Part shown: piece by piece, positions 17,439-25,231 of the stretch | Layout: each line of letters opens with the position of its first letter | Numbering within the stretch: position 1 is the stretch's first letter | From: an uncultured Acidiphilium sp. | GTDB lineage: Bacteria > Bacillota > Clostridia > Christensenellales > Borkfalkiaceae | DNA: 27,666 nt | Direction of reading: 5' to 3' | Assembly (NCBI GenBank): GCA_902495325.1 | Contig: CABUWK010000027.1 | Location: forward strand, 1-27,666 | The notes under the pieces: generated by a model | What the model saw: only the letters and a program-made list of their open reading frames with translations | Told to the model about the DNA's origin: nothing | The model's database searches: none | Translations under genes and position numbers: made by a program

Positions 17439-18256
17439 TCAGACGCTTTGAAGTTCATAGAAAGAAGTTTCGCCGTAATCGTAAATATAACAGCCTGCTT
17501 TTTTCTTTCCGATAAAAGGTTCGTATCCGAGACGGAAGAAAACAAAATCGCTTCCGTCGTAAAGGTTGCATTTTTTCGAGACCCACGGGAACGCCGAATA
17601 GGAAAAATCCTTGATCAGAAAAGTTTCCTTGCCGGTTGAAAGATCGTAAGCGTAAAAGGCTTTCTTTTTCCAGTACAGAACGGTGTCGCCTTGCCTCGCC
17701 ACAGCCATCCGCTTATCGAAAACGATTTCCGTCGTCAGTTCGTCCGAGGATTTGTCGTAGGAAAAGACAATGCATTTCGTTACGTTGCGTGCGTCGAGAC
17801 ATCCTCCGCCGGACAGACAACCTGCGGTGGAAGAATAAAAGTTGACGAAACCTTTTAATAGGTTTTCTTCTGTTTTTCCGAAATAATTGAGGATCGGATC
17901 GCTTATCTCCGAAAGGGAAACTAACCGATCCTGTAATTTTCAAATCCTTCCGGAATCTGCATGCGCGGTCCTTTGAAAACCGTCGATCCCTGACAATAAC
18001 CGTCGTAGTTGTTTTGGTTTTGCCGGAAAATTTCGCGGCAGTAGTCTTTTTCTTCGTCGGTCAGATCGTATGAGATCGTGCGGGTTCCGGGATCGATCCG
18101 GCATGTCGGGAACAGCTCGATTAAATAGTTATCGGAAAGCAGAAGGCGGTACGTTTCGGGGCGGTTCGGGATCGGATATACGCAGCCCGGCAGCAGGACG
18201 ACGAGCAGAAGAAATACCGCGATCGATAATTTAAAGCGAATTTTTCTTTTTTTCAT
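17439..18256 (-). pseudogene. Lipoprotein gene interrupted by a single-base frameshift
   Basis: Two reading frames join here. The first starts at 18256 after GGGAGG, encodes a lipoprotein signal (modified cysteine at residue 25) and about 111 residues, and stops at 17921 after ENYRIG. A second open frame runs without a start codon from 17939 to 17439, beginning KLQDRLVSLSEISDPI and ending SFYELQSV. Adding one A to the four-A run at 17937-17940 fuses them into one protein of about 272 residues with a smooth join (EGFEKLQDRL). The break is either a recent mutation or a sequencing or assembly error. A -1 ribosomal shift is less likely because the site is not a slippery heptamer. The family was not recognised. 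It overlaps the Lgt-like gene upstream by 26 bases and so lies in the same operon. Confidence 0.8.
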
Positions 18257-18869
18257 AAACGATCCTCCCGATCGAAAGGGCGGTCAGGACGAGGCAGTAA
18301 ATCTGAAACGCCGACAGAATATGAAATTTTTCGTAACCGTACGTCGGTTTGAAAAATTCGATGAGAAAACGGTATGAATAATAAATTGCGATAAAGGCGG
18401 AAAAATCGATCTTCTTTTTGAGCAGAAGGGGAAACAATGTCGCGCACAGGGCGATTTCCGTAAGGTTGAGGAAGCCGCCGCAACAGCCGGTGAACACACA
18501 GGCAAAACGGGAAAGCGCGAGGACGATCGGGCACACGCAGAGGGAAGCTTTTAAATCTTCCGGTCCGGAAAATCGCGGGAGAAGGATCGCTTCGGATATA
18601 GCAAACAGGGGAAGAGCATAGGCTATGCAGAAATTGACCGAAAGATCGACCCCGCGGGCGGAAAGACAGTAAGTTTTCAGCCGGCACAGACCGATCGTAA
18701 GAAGAAAGGAAACGATCGCCGAGAAAATCGCGGTAAAAAGCGAAGGGGAAAACCGGACGAAACGTTTCCGGGTAAGAAAAAAGAATAAGATCGCGGCGGT
18801 TGCCGTCGCCGCGCCGACGCAGATATGGATCCTGCCGACGGCGGTGAAATAAGAGAGGATCGCCTTCAT
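18231..18869 (-). CDS. Short Lgt-like (prolipoprotein diacylglyceryl transferase family) membrane protein
   Basis: The 212-residue protein has about six or seven membrane segments. Two motifs match the Lgt family: SRFACVFTGCCGG at 120-132, comparable with the GRxGxFxxGxxYG signature, and YRFLIEFF at 166-173, whose Arg167 and Glu171 match the Arg-x-x-x-Glu pair of Lgt. It is shorter than normal Lgt (about 260-300 residues), and I do not see the conserved HGG segment. It may therefore be a divergent paralogue or have lost activity. Lgt attaches diacylglycerol to the lipobox cysteine of lipoproteins. Its setting between lipoprotein genes, with an ATGA overlap to the one upstream, fits a dedicated role in this cluster, but that is inference. 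Confidence 0.65.
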   Translation of the reverse strand: MKAILSYFTAVGRIHICVGAATATAAILFFFLTRKRFVRFSPSLFTAIFSAIVSFLLTIGLCRLKTYCLSARGVDLSVNFCIAYALPLFAISEAILLPRFSGPEDLKASLCVCPIVLALSRFACVFTGCCGGFLNLTEIALCATLFPLLLKKKIDFSAFIAIYYSYRFLIEFFKPTYGYEKFHILSAFQIYCLVLTALSIGRIVYEKKKNSL

Positions 18870-19519
18870 GCCACGATTCTGGTCGCGATGCGGTAAACGA
18901 GGCGGAAGGTGAGTTCGTAAGGGGCTTCGCCGCCGCAGCTCAACGTTCCGTCGATCTGCGTTAAAATGGGAGAACTCGTCACGGTCGCGTCGACCCCGAG
19001 AACGTCTTCGATATCGTTATAATAAGGGGTGAACATCGTCATGCCTTCTTTTACGGCGCGTTCCTGAAACGTGATGCGGTACAGATAGGTGAAACTCGCC
19101 TTTTTTTCCTGTTCCGCTTTCTTCAGCGTGGAATCGTTCAGATTGAGCAGATCTTCCGCCGAGGGATAAAGGTAATAGGAAACCGCTCCGGTAATGCGGG
19201 CTTCGGCTTCCGCTTTCATGTCCGCCGCGGTGAATCCGGCAGGTTTGCTCGATTTATAATTCTCCGTGCCGACCGTAAGCGTTTTTTCTCCGTCGAAACC
19301 GCAGGTCGCGGTGCTTTCGAACAGGGTTTTCTTTCCTCGCATGATCAGGATCGTCGCGCTTGACGGTTCGTCGTAATCGATTTCCCGCAATGCCTCGTAA
19401 ACGGTTTTTGTTTCCGCTTCGTAGTCGCCTCGCACCGAATAGTCCGAACTCTTTCCGCAGGACGGGAAAACGATCGCCGCGATCAGTGCGACGGCAACCG
19501 GAATCGATTTCGTTTTCAT
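18866..19519 (-). CDS. Small lipoprotein of unknown function
   Basis: The 217-residue product begins with a lipoprotein signal (modified cysteine at residue 21, PSCGKSS). The remainder is mixed alpha/beta, with no motif I recognise. It has several beta-like stretches (ATILIMRGKKTLF, YELTFRLVYRIAT) and a Lys/Glu-rich helix around 130-140. It is the first gene of the minus-strand lipoprotein cluster. A good promoter lies at 19577-19605 and GGGAGG is upstream, though at long spacing. Its stop overlaps the start of the Lgt-like gene (ATGA), so the two are co-translated. Confidence 0.82.
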   Translation of the reverse strand: MKTKSIPVAVALIAAIVFPSCGKSSDYSVRGDYEAETKTVYEALREIDYDEPSSATILIMRGKKTLFESTATCGFDGEKTLTVGTENYKSSKPAGFTAADMKAEAEARITGAVSYYLYPSAEDLLNLNDSTLKKAEQEKKASFTYLYRITFQERAVKEGMTMFTPYYNDIEDVLGVDATVTSSPILTQIDGTLSCGGEAPYELTFRLVYRIATRIVA

Positions 19520-19576
19520 GCCCTTTTCTGTTCCTCCCGTGAATGATTGTTTGTTCGCCCGTTGTTTTGCAGAATT

Positions 19577-19605
19577 ATCATAACAAAGAACCGCAAAAAA
19601 TTCAA
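19577..19605 (-). promoter_or_regulatory. Sigma-A promoter of the lipoprotein cluster
   Basis: On the minus strand, TTGAAT (19605-19600) and TATGAT (19582-19577) are separated by exactly 17 bases, with the start codon about 58 bases downstream of the -10 box. It lies directly after the terminator of the birA operon. Confidence 0.7.
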
Positions 19606-19613
19606 GCGTTTTC

Positions 19614-19643
19614 GAAAAAAAAGACTCAACCGTCGGTTGAGTC
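19614..19643 (-). terminator. Intrinsic terminator of the rqcH-yigZ-recX-birA operon
   Basis: GACTCAACC and GGTTGAGTC (19623-19643) form a perfect 9-bp stem with a three-base loop, followed on the minus strand by about eight T (19622 down to 19614). It lies about 80 bases after the birA stop codon. Confidence 0.9.
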
Positions 19644-19704
19644 GGGCGATTCTACGGGCGGTAGAGTCGCCGGTTCATGCTTGATTGTTCCGAAAAGTCT
19701 GCGT

Positions 19705-19714
19705 ATAAGCCGAT
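19705..19714 (+). repeat. ATAAGCCGAT motif, copy 3
   Basis: This is an exact copy of the recurring ten-base word, between the birA stop codon and the operon terminator. Confidence 0.6.
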
Positions 19715-19725
19715 TATCGTTTCAT

Positions 19726-20391
19726 TTAACGAATTGTTACCTCGCCGGCGGAAAATATGCGGTTTCCGGATAAGATCAGCCTGCCGTCATCGGTAAAACC
19801 TTCGCAGACGCCGAGGAAAGTTTCTTCTCCCCGCAGAACGCGGATCTCTTTTCCCAATATCCCGGAGCGGTCGATGTATTCCTGCGGGGCGTATGTTCTG
19901 CCGAGATTGTATAAAAGGGTGGCGGCGACGGCTTGCGGATCGCATTCTTTCCCGGTAAGTTTTTTTACGGAAGTTGCGATATCGTCAAGCTCGGGCGGAA
20001 GTTCGTTGTTCACGTTGATGCCGATCCCCGTGACGGAGCGGGCGATCTCGTCGCCTTCGAACACGTTTTCGATGAGAATGCCGCAGATCTTTTTCCCTTC
20101 GGCAAAAACGTCGTTCGGCCATTTGATCGTGGCGTTCACGCCGAAAGCGGCAAGGGTGTAAACGACGGAAAGCGCGGCGTTCTCCATCAGCCGGAATCCG
20201 TCTTTTGCCTTGCACGGGCGGATGCGCAGCAGAGAGAGATAAACGCCCCCTTTTCTGCTTGTAAACGAGCGCCCTTTCGAGCCTTTGCCCGCCGGCTGTT
20301 CGTCGGCGATAACGGCGGCGTCTTCTTCCGTTTGCAGTTGCTTTGCATACTCGTTGGTAGAGGGCAGGGAATCGAATCGATAAATCTTCAT
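19726..20391 (-). CDS. birA: Biotin--[acetyl-CoA-carboxylase] ligase, without DNA-binding domain
   Basis: The enzyme activates biotin with ATP and transfers it to the lysine of biotin carboxyl carrier proteins. The 221-residue product has SLPSTNEYA at 8-16, the biotinyl-AMP loop GKGSKGR at 35-41, KWPND at 90-94, GILIE at 104-108 and a small C-terminal beta-barrel domain (from about 175). There is no N-terminal helix-turn-helix, so it is the monofunctional form that does not repress biotin genes. The start at 20391 is chosen because AGGA lies about ten bases before it. A longer in-frame start 30 bases upstream adds residues not typical of the family. It is the last gene of the operon and is followed by a clear terminator. 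Confidence 0.95.
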   Translation of the reverse strand: MKIYRFDSLPSTNEYAKQLQTEEDAAVIADEQPAGKGSKGRSFTSRKGGVYLSLLRIRPCKAKDGFRLMENAALSVVYTLAAFGVNATIKWPNDVFAEGKKICGILIENVFEGDEIARSVTGIGINVNNELPPELDDIATSVKKLTGKECDPQAVAATLLYNLGRTYAPQEYIDRSGILGKEIRVLRGEETFLGVCEGFTDDGRLILSGNRIFSAGEVTIR

Positions 20392-20509
20392 GGCATGTTT
20401 CCTGTTTTGTATTTCCGGCATTCCTTTCCGCCGCGTTTTTGCGTCCGGCGGATAAGTTTTTGATCCGCACGCGGAAAATGGGTTTTCCGGAATGCGGGCG
20501 AAAAGGGGG

Positions 20510-21139
20510 TTAAAAGTCTTCTTCGCTGTCTGCGTCTGTGCGGTATTTTTCGCTCACCGTTTTTGCGGTGTCGTAATCGAACCCTTTCGAAACGAGATAA
20601 CGGTAACATTTTGCGGCGTTTTCCCGCGTGCGGTCTTTCCCCCGCATGTACTTTCCGGCAACGCGCGCCGCGTTTTCCGATTCGTCATTCAGATTGTCGA
20701 GGGCGGTTTCCATGTCTTTTTCGGAAACGCCTTTGTGCAACAGCTCGAGCTTTAAAAGCCGTTTTCCCTTGTTTCGGGAATACGTGCCGACGTAATCTTC
20801 GGCATAATCACTGTCCGAAACGAAATTGTATTCTTTCAGCTTGTTCTTCGCGTAATCGATCGTTGCGGGGAGATATCCTTTGCCGGCAAGATACTCTTCG
20901 ATCTGTTTTTCCGTTTTTTTGCTGCGTGCGATAAACCCGAGCGCTTTGTCGAGCGCGCGGCTTCTTTCCGATTCTTCCTGAATTTCTTCGAGACGGTCTT
21001 CGTCGATCTCCGTTCCGATTTTCAGCCGGTTCCGCATGACCGTTTCGAGTTCCAGCCCGCAATAATAAGCGTTATCGAGAAAAATGCTGCATCTCGTTTT
21101 GTTTTTGACCGGTGGTTTGATATCCGTGATTTTTTTCAT
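20510..21139 (-). CDS. recX: RecX-family regulatory protein
   Basis: RecX binds RecA filaments and limits their activity. The product of about 209 residues is all helical, with the three-helix repeats of the family: ALDKALGFIARSKKTEKQIEEYL, then FVSDSDYAEDYV (typical RecX core) and KGVSEKDMETAL. The length is normal. Its start at 21139 lies one base after the yigZ stop and lacks a clear ribosome site, so translation is probably coupled. A TTG five codons upstream, inside yigZ, is an alternative. The partner RecA is not in this window. Confidence 0.9.
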   Translation of the reverse strand: MKKITDIKPPVKNKTRCSIFLDNAYYCGLELETVMRNRLKIGTEIDEDRLEEIQEESERSRALDKALGFIARSKKTEKQIEEYLAGKGYLPATIDYAKNKLKEYNFVSDSDYAEDYVGTYSRNKGKRLLKLELLHKGVSEKDMETALDNLNDESENAARVAGKYMRGKDRTRENAAKCYRYLVSKGFDYDTAKTVSEKYRTDADSEEDF

Positions 21140-21140
21140 C

Positions 21141-21761
21141 TCAATATACCGCAAAATCCTCGTTTAATCGGCTTATAGGGACTTTTCCCGCAAACAGATC
21201 GTTCATGTCCGCAAAAAAACGGGAGGAATCTTCCTCGGGAACGGCGAGAGTGACCAGGATCGTTTCCCCGAAATCGGAAGAAAGGATCTTGTGTCTGAAA
21301 CTTTCCTTTTTGCTTAAAAAAGCGGAATATCTGTCGTAGGGAAGGGTTAGGGAAAAGAGAACGGAAGGGATGTGTTCTTCTTTTCCCGCAAGGGCGAGAA
21401 CGTCCGAAGCGGCGCCGCCGTATGCCCGTACGAGACCTCCCGCGCCGAGTTTGATCCCGCCGAAATATCTGGTTACGACGACCGTTGTATTGCAAAGCCC
21501 TTTGCCTTTGATCGCTTCCAGCATCGGCAGCCCCGCCGTGCCCTGCGGCTCGCCGTCGTCGGAATACCGCGCGACGGAGCCCCGTTCCGCGATGTAGGCA
21601 TAACAGTTGTGCGTGGCGAAAGGGTGTTCTTTCTTCACGGCGTCGATAAAAGCGCGGGCTTCTTCTTCCGTTTCCGTTTTTTTGCAGGCGGAGAGAAAGC
21701 GGGAACGTTCGATCGTTTTTTCGGTTCGGGTTTCCCCTTTTACGCAAACGTATCCTTTCAA
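21141..21761 (-). CDS. yigZ: YigZ/IMPACT family protein
   Basis: The 206-residue protein belongs to the widely conserved YigZ/IMPACT (UPF0029) family, with signatures YSDDGEPQGTAGLPML and VVTRYFGGIKLGAGGLVRAYG. Eukaryotic IMPACT is a translation regulator. The bacterial role is not settled, though a link to translation is plausible given the rqcH neighbour. The start is placed at a TTG codon that overlaps the rqcH stop (TTGA), giving the usual family length. The longer ATG start inside rqcH is rejected. The gene contains one copy of the TAAGCCGAT motif near its end, read as Ile-Ser-Arg-Leu. Confidence 0.9.
   Translation of the reverse strand: MKGYVCVKGETRTEKTIERSRFLSACKKTETEEEARAFIDAVKKEHPFATHNCYAYIAERGSVARYSDDGEPQGTAGLPMLEAIKGKGLCNTTVVVTRYFGGIKLGAGGLVRAYGGAASDVLALAGKEEHIPSVLFSLTLPYDRYSAFLSKKESFRHKILSSDFGETILVTLAVPEEDSSRFFADMNDLFAGKVPISRLNEDFAVY
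21167..21176 (-). repeat. ATAAGCCGAT motif, copy 4 (inside yigZ)
   Basis: This is an exact copy on the minus strand within the last codons of yigZ, in frame as ATA-AGC-CGA followed by TTA. Confidence 0.55.
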
Positions 21762-23473
21762 TGCCGTTCGCCGTCCTTCCGTTTGTCGATAGTTTCCGCA
21801 AATTCTTCGTGTGCGCAAGGGGTCACGTAGCACGTTTTATAATCGGTATAGATCACGCTGCCCGGCTTTGCCTGCGGCGGTTTTTTCACGAATTTTTTCA
21901 AGGTGTAATCGACGGGTACCTTCGTGCCGGATTGCGCGTCGCTGTAATAGGCGCAGATCTCCGCCGCGATTTCCGTCACCCGGTCGGGAATGGGCTCGCC
22001 CTTCGTTTCCACGATCACGTGCGCCGAATGATAATCTTTCGTGTGCAGCCACAGATCGTCCTTGAATGCGCGCCCCGTCAGCCTGTCGTTCTGTACGTTG
22101 TTTTTTCCGCAACGGATCAGATATCCTTCCGCGCGATACACGCGGTAAGGGCTTTCCGTCGTTTCTTTCTTGCGGAATTTCGGCGCGGGCAGAATCCCGG
22201 CGGAGATCATTTCGTCCTCGATGTCTTTGAAATCTTCGATGTCTCCCGCGCGGTTGATCTCGAGAAGGACGCTCTTCAGATAAGCAAGCTCTTTCTCCGT
22301 CTGCTCTTTCTGAGGAACGAGAATTTCGAGCGTTCGCTTTTCTTTCGCGTATTTTTTGAAGTATCTCTGCGCGTTTGCGTTCGGGGTGAGGTTTTTATCG
22401 AGTGCGATCGCGATCGGTTTATAGTCGTCGTAATAGTTTTCGAGCGTCACTTCGGAAACGCCTTTCTGTACGCGGTAAAGGTTTGCGGTCAGAAGCTCTC
22501 CTTTTAACCGGAGCGTTTCGGCGTCTCCCGCCTGAAGGATCTTTTCCGTTTCGCCCTGTAACTTTTTCGTCAGCTTTCTGATCAGCCCGTTTGCCTTTCC
22601 GAGAAGGGAGGTCTGCCGGAGAAGAAAAGCTTTGTTTTTCTCCTTGTTGTCGAAAAAGTTCATTTCTCCCTGCCAGACGGAATCGAAATGTCGTTTCACC
22701 CCTGCGATCGTGCGGTAATCGGTCACGTAAAAATCCCGCTGTTTGCCTTCTCCGGCAACGTTCGGATACAGGTTCGGAGAGAGAAGAAAAGCCTGCGCGC
22801 CTTCGTAAAGTTCTTCCGCCGAACTTTTTCCTTCCAGGCGGGAAGCGAGTTCGTTTGCCGTGGGAAAGGAGAGTCCTTTTATGTTTTCAAAGAGAAACCG
22901 CGCGAGGTCGACCCCTTCGCGATAGGCGGATAATCGGCTTATAGCTTCCTGTTTATTTAAAATGTCGGCTTTATCCTGAGATTTGGGCAATACGTAATCC
23001 GCCCCTGCGAGGGTAAGACGGGTGGTCGCGACGTCGAGGGGCGCGTTTTTCAGGCATCCGAGTATTTTGCCGTTTTCGGTGAGGATCAGGTTGGAATATT
23101 TTCCCATGATCTCGTGATAGAGAACTTTTTTTACCTTCTCGCGGAAGTCGTTCCGCCCGGTAAACGTCAGTTTCGCGATGCGTTCGGATCCGACGAGTTC
23201 GATCGATTCGAGCACGCTGCCGAGCAGGTGTTTGCGGAGCAGCATGCAGAAACCGGGCGCCGTTTTCGGGTTCGGTTTTTCGTTTTCCGTAAAGGAAATT
23301 CTGCAATTTTCGGCATTGGAAGAGAGCACGAGCACTTTCGTCCCGAGGGAAGAATAGGTGAGAAGGTACACGTCGTCCCGGTCGGGCTGGGAAACGCGGT
23401 TGATTTTCGCCCCGGAAAGAAGGGAGCCGAGCTCCGCGATCTCGGCGCGTAAGGTAAATGCGTCCTGCGGCAT
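21758..23473 (-). CDS. rqcH: RqcH / fibronectin-binding A family (NFACT) ribosome quality-control factor
   Basis: RqcH (the Rqc2/NEMF homologue) binds stalled 50S subunits with peptidyl-tRNA and recruits tRNA-Ala to add alanine tails that mark the chain for ClpXP-type degradation. The 571-residue protein has the NFACT-N domain (about 1-230, with FCMLLRKHL and MGKYSNLIL), a helical coiled-coil middle (about 270-430) and the C-terminal NFACT-R domain (DLWLHTKDYHSAHVIV and VDYTLKKFVKKP). The DR motif of characterised RqcH, at about 97-98, reads Glu97-Arg98 here, a conservative change. ATG 23473 follows AAAGGGG at good spacing. It is the first gene of the operon. The clpP and clpX genes that would degrade tagged chains lie divergently next door. 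Confidence 0.93.
   Translation of the reverse strand: MPQDAFTLRAEIAELGSLLSGAKINRVSQPDRDDVYLLTYSSLGTKVLVLSSNAENCRISFTENEKPNPKTAPGFCMLLRKHLLGSVLESIELVGSERIAKLTFTGRNDFREKVKKVLYHEIMGKYSNLILTENGKILGCLKNAPLDVATTRLTLAGADYVLPKSQDKADILNKQEAISRLSAYREGVDLARFLFENIKGLSFPTANELASRLEGKSSAEELYEGAQAFLLSPNLYPNVAGEGKQRDFYVTDYRTIAGVKRHFDSVWQGEMNFFDNKEKNKAFLLRQTSLLGKANGLIRKLTKKLQGETEKILQAGDAETLRLKGELLTANLYRVQKGVSEVTLENYYDDYKPIAIALDKNLTPNANAQRYFKKYAKEKRTLEILVPQKEQTEKELAYLKSVLLEINRAGDIEDFKDIEDEMISAGILPAPKFRKKETTESPYRVYRAEGYLIRCGKNNVQNDRLTGRAFKDDLWLHTKDYHSAHVIVETKGEPIPDRVTEIAAEICAYYSDAQSGTKVPVDYTLKKFVKKPPQAKPGSVIYTDYKTCYVTPCAHEEFAETIDKRKDGERH
22933..22942 (-). repeat. ATAAGCCGAT motif, copy 5 (inside rqcH)
   Basis: This is an exact copy on the minus strand within rqcH, in frame as ATA-AGC-CGA followed by TTA (Ile-Ser-Arg-Leu), the same frame as the yigZ copy. 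Confidence 0.55.
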
Positions 23474-23580
23474 GATGAAAACCCCTTTGGACCGATCGGA
23501 CGGATTCCTTCCGGAGAAAAACGCGGAAACCCTTCCGCTGGATAGGGAAATTTGTCCGATTAGGTGATATTTCTATGATG

Positions 23581-23609
23581 ATTATATACAAAAAAACGGA
23601 AAAAGTAAA
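23581..23609 (-). promoter_or_regulatory. Sigma-A promoter of the rqcH operon
   Basis: On the minus strand, TTTACT (23609-23604) and a consensus TATAAT (23586-23581) are separated by 17 bases. The leader before rqcH is about 100 bases long. Confidence 0.7.
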
Positions 23610-23627
23610 ATTTATAGACCCAAAAAT

Positions 23628-23656
23628 TTGCAAATTCCTTTAAAATATGTTAAAAT
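23628..23656 (+). promoter_or_regulatory. Sigma-A promoter of tig
   Basis: TTGCAA (23628-23633) and TAAAAT (23651-23656) are separated by 17 bases, 33 bases before the tig start codon. It lies back to back with the rqcH promoter. Confidence 0.75.
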
Positions 23657-23689
23657 AGCATGCGACAAACAAAACGCAGGAGAGTTTTT

Positions 23690-24976
23690 ATGAAATACAA
23701 GTTTGAAAACGGCGAAAAAAGCACCGTTAAAGTTACGATCACCCTCACCGCAACCGAGTGGAACGATGCGCAGAACAAGGCATACGAAAGAACGAAGGGC
23801 AAATATTCTCTTCCCGGTTTCCGCAAAGGGCACGTACCCAAGCACCTGCTCGAACAGACTTACGGCAAAGGTATTTTCTATGAAGATGCCATCAACGACG
23901 CTTTCTCGAAATATTATTACGACGTTCTCGAAAAAGAACCTTCCATCGAACCGGTCGACAGACCCGACGTTGCGATCGACAAGATCGACGATAAGGGCTT
24001 GACCATGACGGCGACCGTTCCCGTGAAGCCCGAAGTGAAGATCGGCGCGTACAAGGGAATAAAGATCGAAAAAGTTGAGTATAATGTTAAGGACGAAGAC
24101 GTGGAAAACGAAGTCGAAAGACTTCTGAAACAGCATGCGACCGACGTGGAAGTGACCGACAGAGCCGCGAAAGACGGCGACGAAACGGTCATCGACTACA
24201 GCGGCGCGATCGACGGAAAGAAGTTCGACGGCGGCACGGCGGAGAATCAGAACCTTACCCTCGGCAGCGGTATGTTCATTCCCGGATTCGAAGAACAGGT
24301 CGTCGGAATGAAGATCGGCGAAACGAAGGACATCAACGTGAAGTTCCCCGAAGATTACGGCGCTGCGGAGCTGAAAGGCAAAGACGCGGTATTCACCGTG
24401 ACCCTTCACGCGATCAAAGAAAAGAAACTTCCCGAACTGACCGACGAATTCGTGAAGGAAAAGACGGGCAGCGAAACGGTGGAAGCTTATAAAGCGTCCG
24501 TCCGCGAGAGACTGGAAAAGAATAACGCGCAGAGAGCGGAAAGAGAGACGGAAGACAAACTCGTGAAGGCGATTTCGGATACGACGGAAGTCGAGATCCC
24601 GGATGCTCTCATTGAAAAACAGATCGACAATATGGTGCAGGAAATGTCTTACCGCATGATGTACCAGGGGCTTAAGCTCGAAGATTATCTGAAATACACC
24701 AATCAGACGATGGAAGCTTACAGAGAGACCTTCAGAGAAAAGGCGAAGGATCAGGTGAAAACGCAGCTGATCATCGATAAGATCATCACCGACGAAAAGC
24801 TGGAAGCCACCGAAGAAGAGATCGACGCGAAGATCGCCGAACAGGCGGCAAACGCGAAAGAAGATCCCGAAAAATACAAGAAGTCCGTCAACGATCGCCA
24901 GAAGAGCTATATCGAAAACGGCATCGTGATCGACAAACTCTTCAAGTTCCTGAAGGAGAACAACGAGATCGCATAA
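23690..24976 (+). CDS. tig: Trigger factor (ribosome-associated chaperone and peptidyl-prolyl isomerase)
   Basis: Trigger factor binds ribosomal protein L23 at the exit tunnel and folds nascent chains. The start at 23690 follows CAGGAGAG, and an earlier in-frame start lies in the promoter region. The 428-residue product has the ribosome-binding domain with GFRKGHVPK (about 40-48, the family signature GFRxGxxP). An FKBP-like isomerase domain follows (about 150-240, with VIDYSGAIDGKKFDGG and MFIPGFEEQ), then a long helical C-terminal cradle rich in Glu and Lys. The length is normal. It is followed by clpP and clpX, the classic arrangement linking folding and degradation. Confidence 0.97.
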   Translation: MKYKFENGEKSTVKVTITLTATEWNDAQNKAYERTKGKYSLPGFRKGHVPKHLLEQTYGKGIFYEDAINDAFSKYYYDVLEKEPSIEPVDRPDVAIDKIDDKGLTMTATVPVKPEVKIGAYKGIKIEKVEYNVKDEDVENEVERLLKQHATDVEVTDRAAKDGDETVIDYSGAIDGKKFDGGTAENQNLTLGSGMFIPGFEEQVVGMKIGETKDINVKFPEDYGAAELKGKDAVFTVTLHAIKEKKLPELTDEFVKEKTGSETVEAYKASVRERLEKNNAQRAERETEDKLVKAISDTTEVEIPDALIEKQIDNMVQEMSYRMMYQGLKLEDYLKYTNQTMEAYRETFREKAKDQVKTQLIIDKIITDEKLEATEEEIDAKIAEQAANAKEDPEKYKKSVNDRQKSYIENGIVIDKLFKFLKENNEIA

Positions 24977-25058
24977 GCATCGCACGGCTCAGGCGTGACG
25001 CTTTGATCCGTCCGGCGGATCCGGCTTCTTTCCTGCCGAGCGAAAAACGAAACTTCCT

Positions 25059-25087
25059 CGCCCCGCGAAACCTTCTTCCGCGGGGCG
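25059..25087 (+). other. GC-rich hairpin between tig and clpP
   Basis: CGCCCCGCG (25059-25067) and CGCGGGGCG (25079-25087) form a perfect 9-bp stem with an 11-base loop. No T tract follows, so it is at most a weak terminator or an mRNA-stability element. A smaller AGCCGG/CCGGCT pairing lies just downstream. No CtsR-type GGTCAAA direct repeat was seen in the 255-base gap. Confidence 0.55.
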
Positions 25088-25231
25088 TTGCATCTGTAGC
25101 CGGGGTTAAATCACTTCCGGCTGCCCGTGAGGGAAAATCGCCGCGATGGCGCAGGGATATCCGCGCCCGGAACGGCTTTTCTCCGAAAACGGGCGAAAGA
25201 GGGGCGAAAAAATCAATCAAGGAGGCGCAAC

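Noticed and set aside
17921..17943. Programmed -1 ribosomal frameshift in the split lipoprotein
   Set aside because: The site TTTGAAAATTA does not fit a slippery heptamer in frame, and the shifted tRNAs would mispair. A single-base deletion explains it more simply.
23612..24985. A 457-residue open frame antisense to tig
   Set aside because: It is a shadow of the trigger factor gene, with a biased composition and no ribosome site. The same applies to the 446-residue frame antisense to clpP/clpX at 25304-26644.
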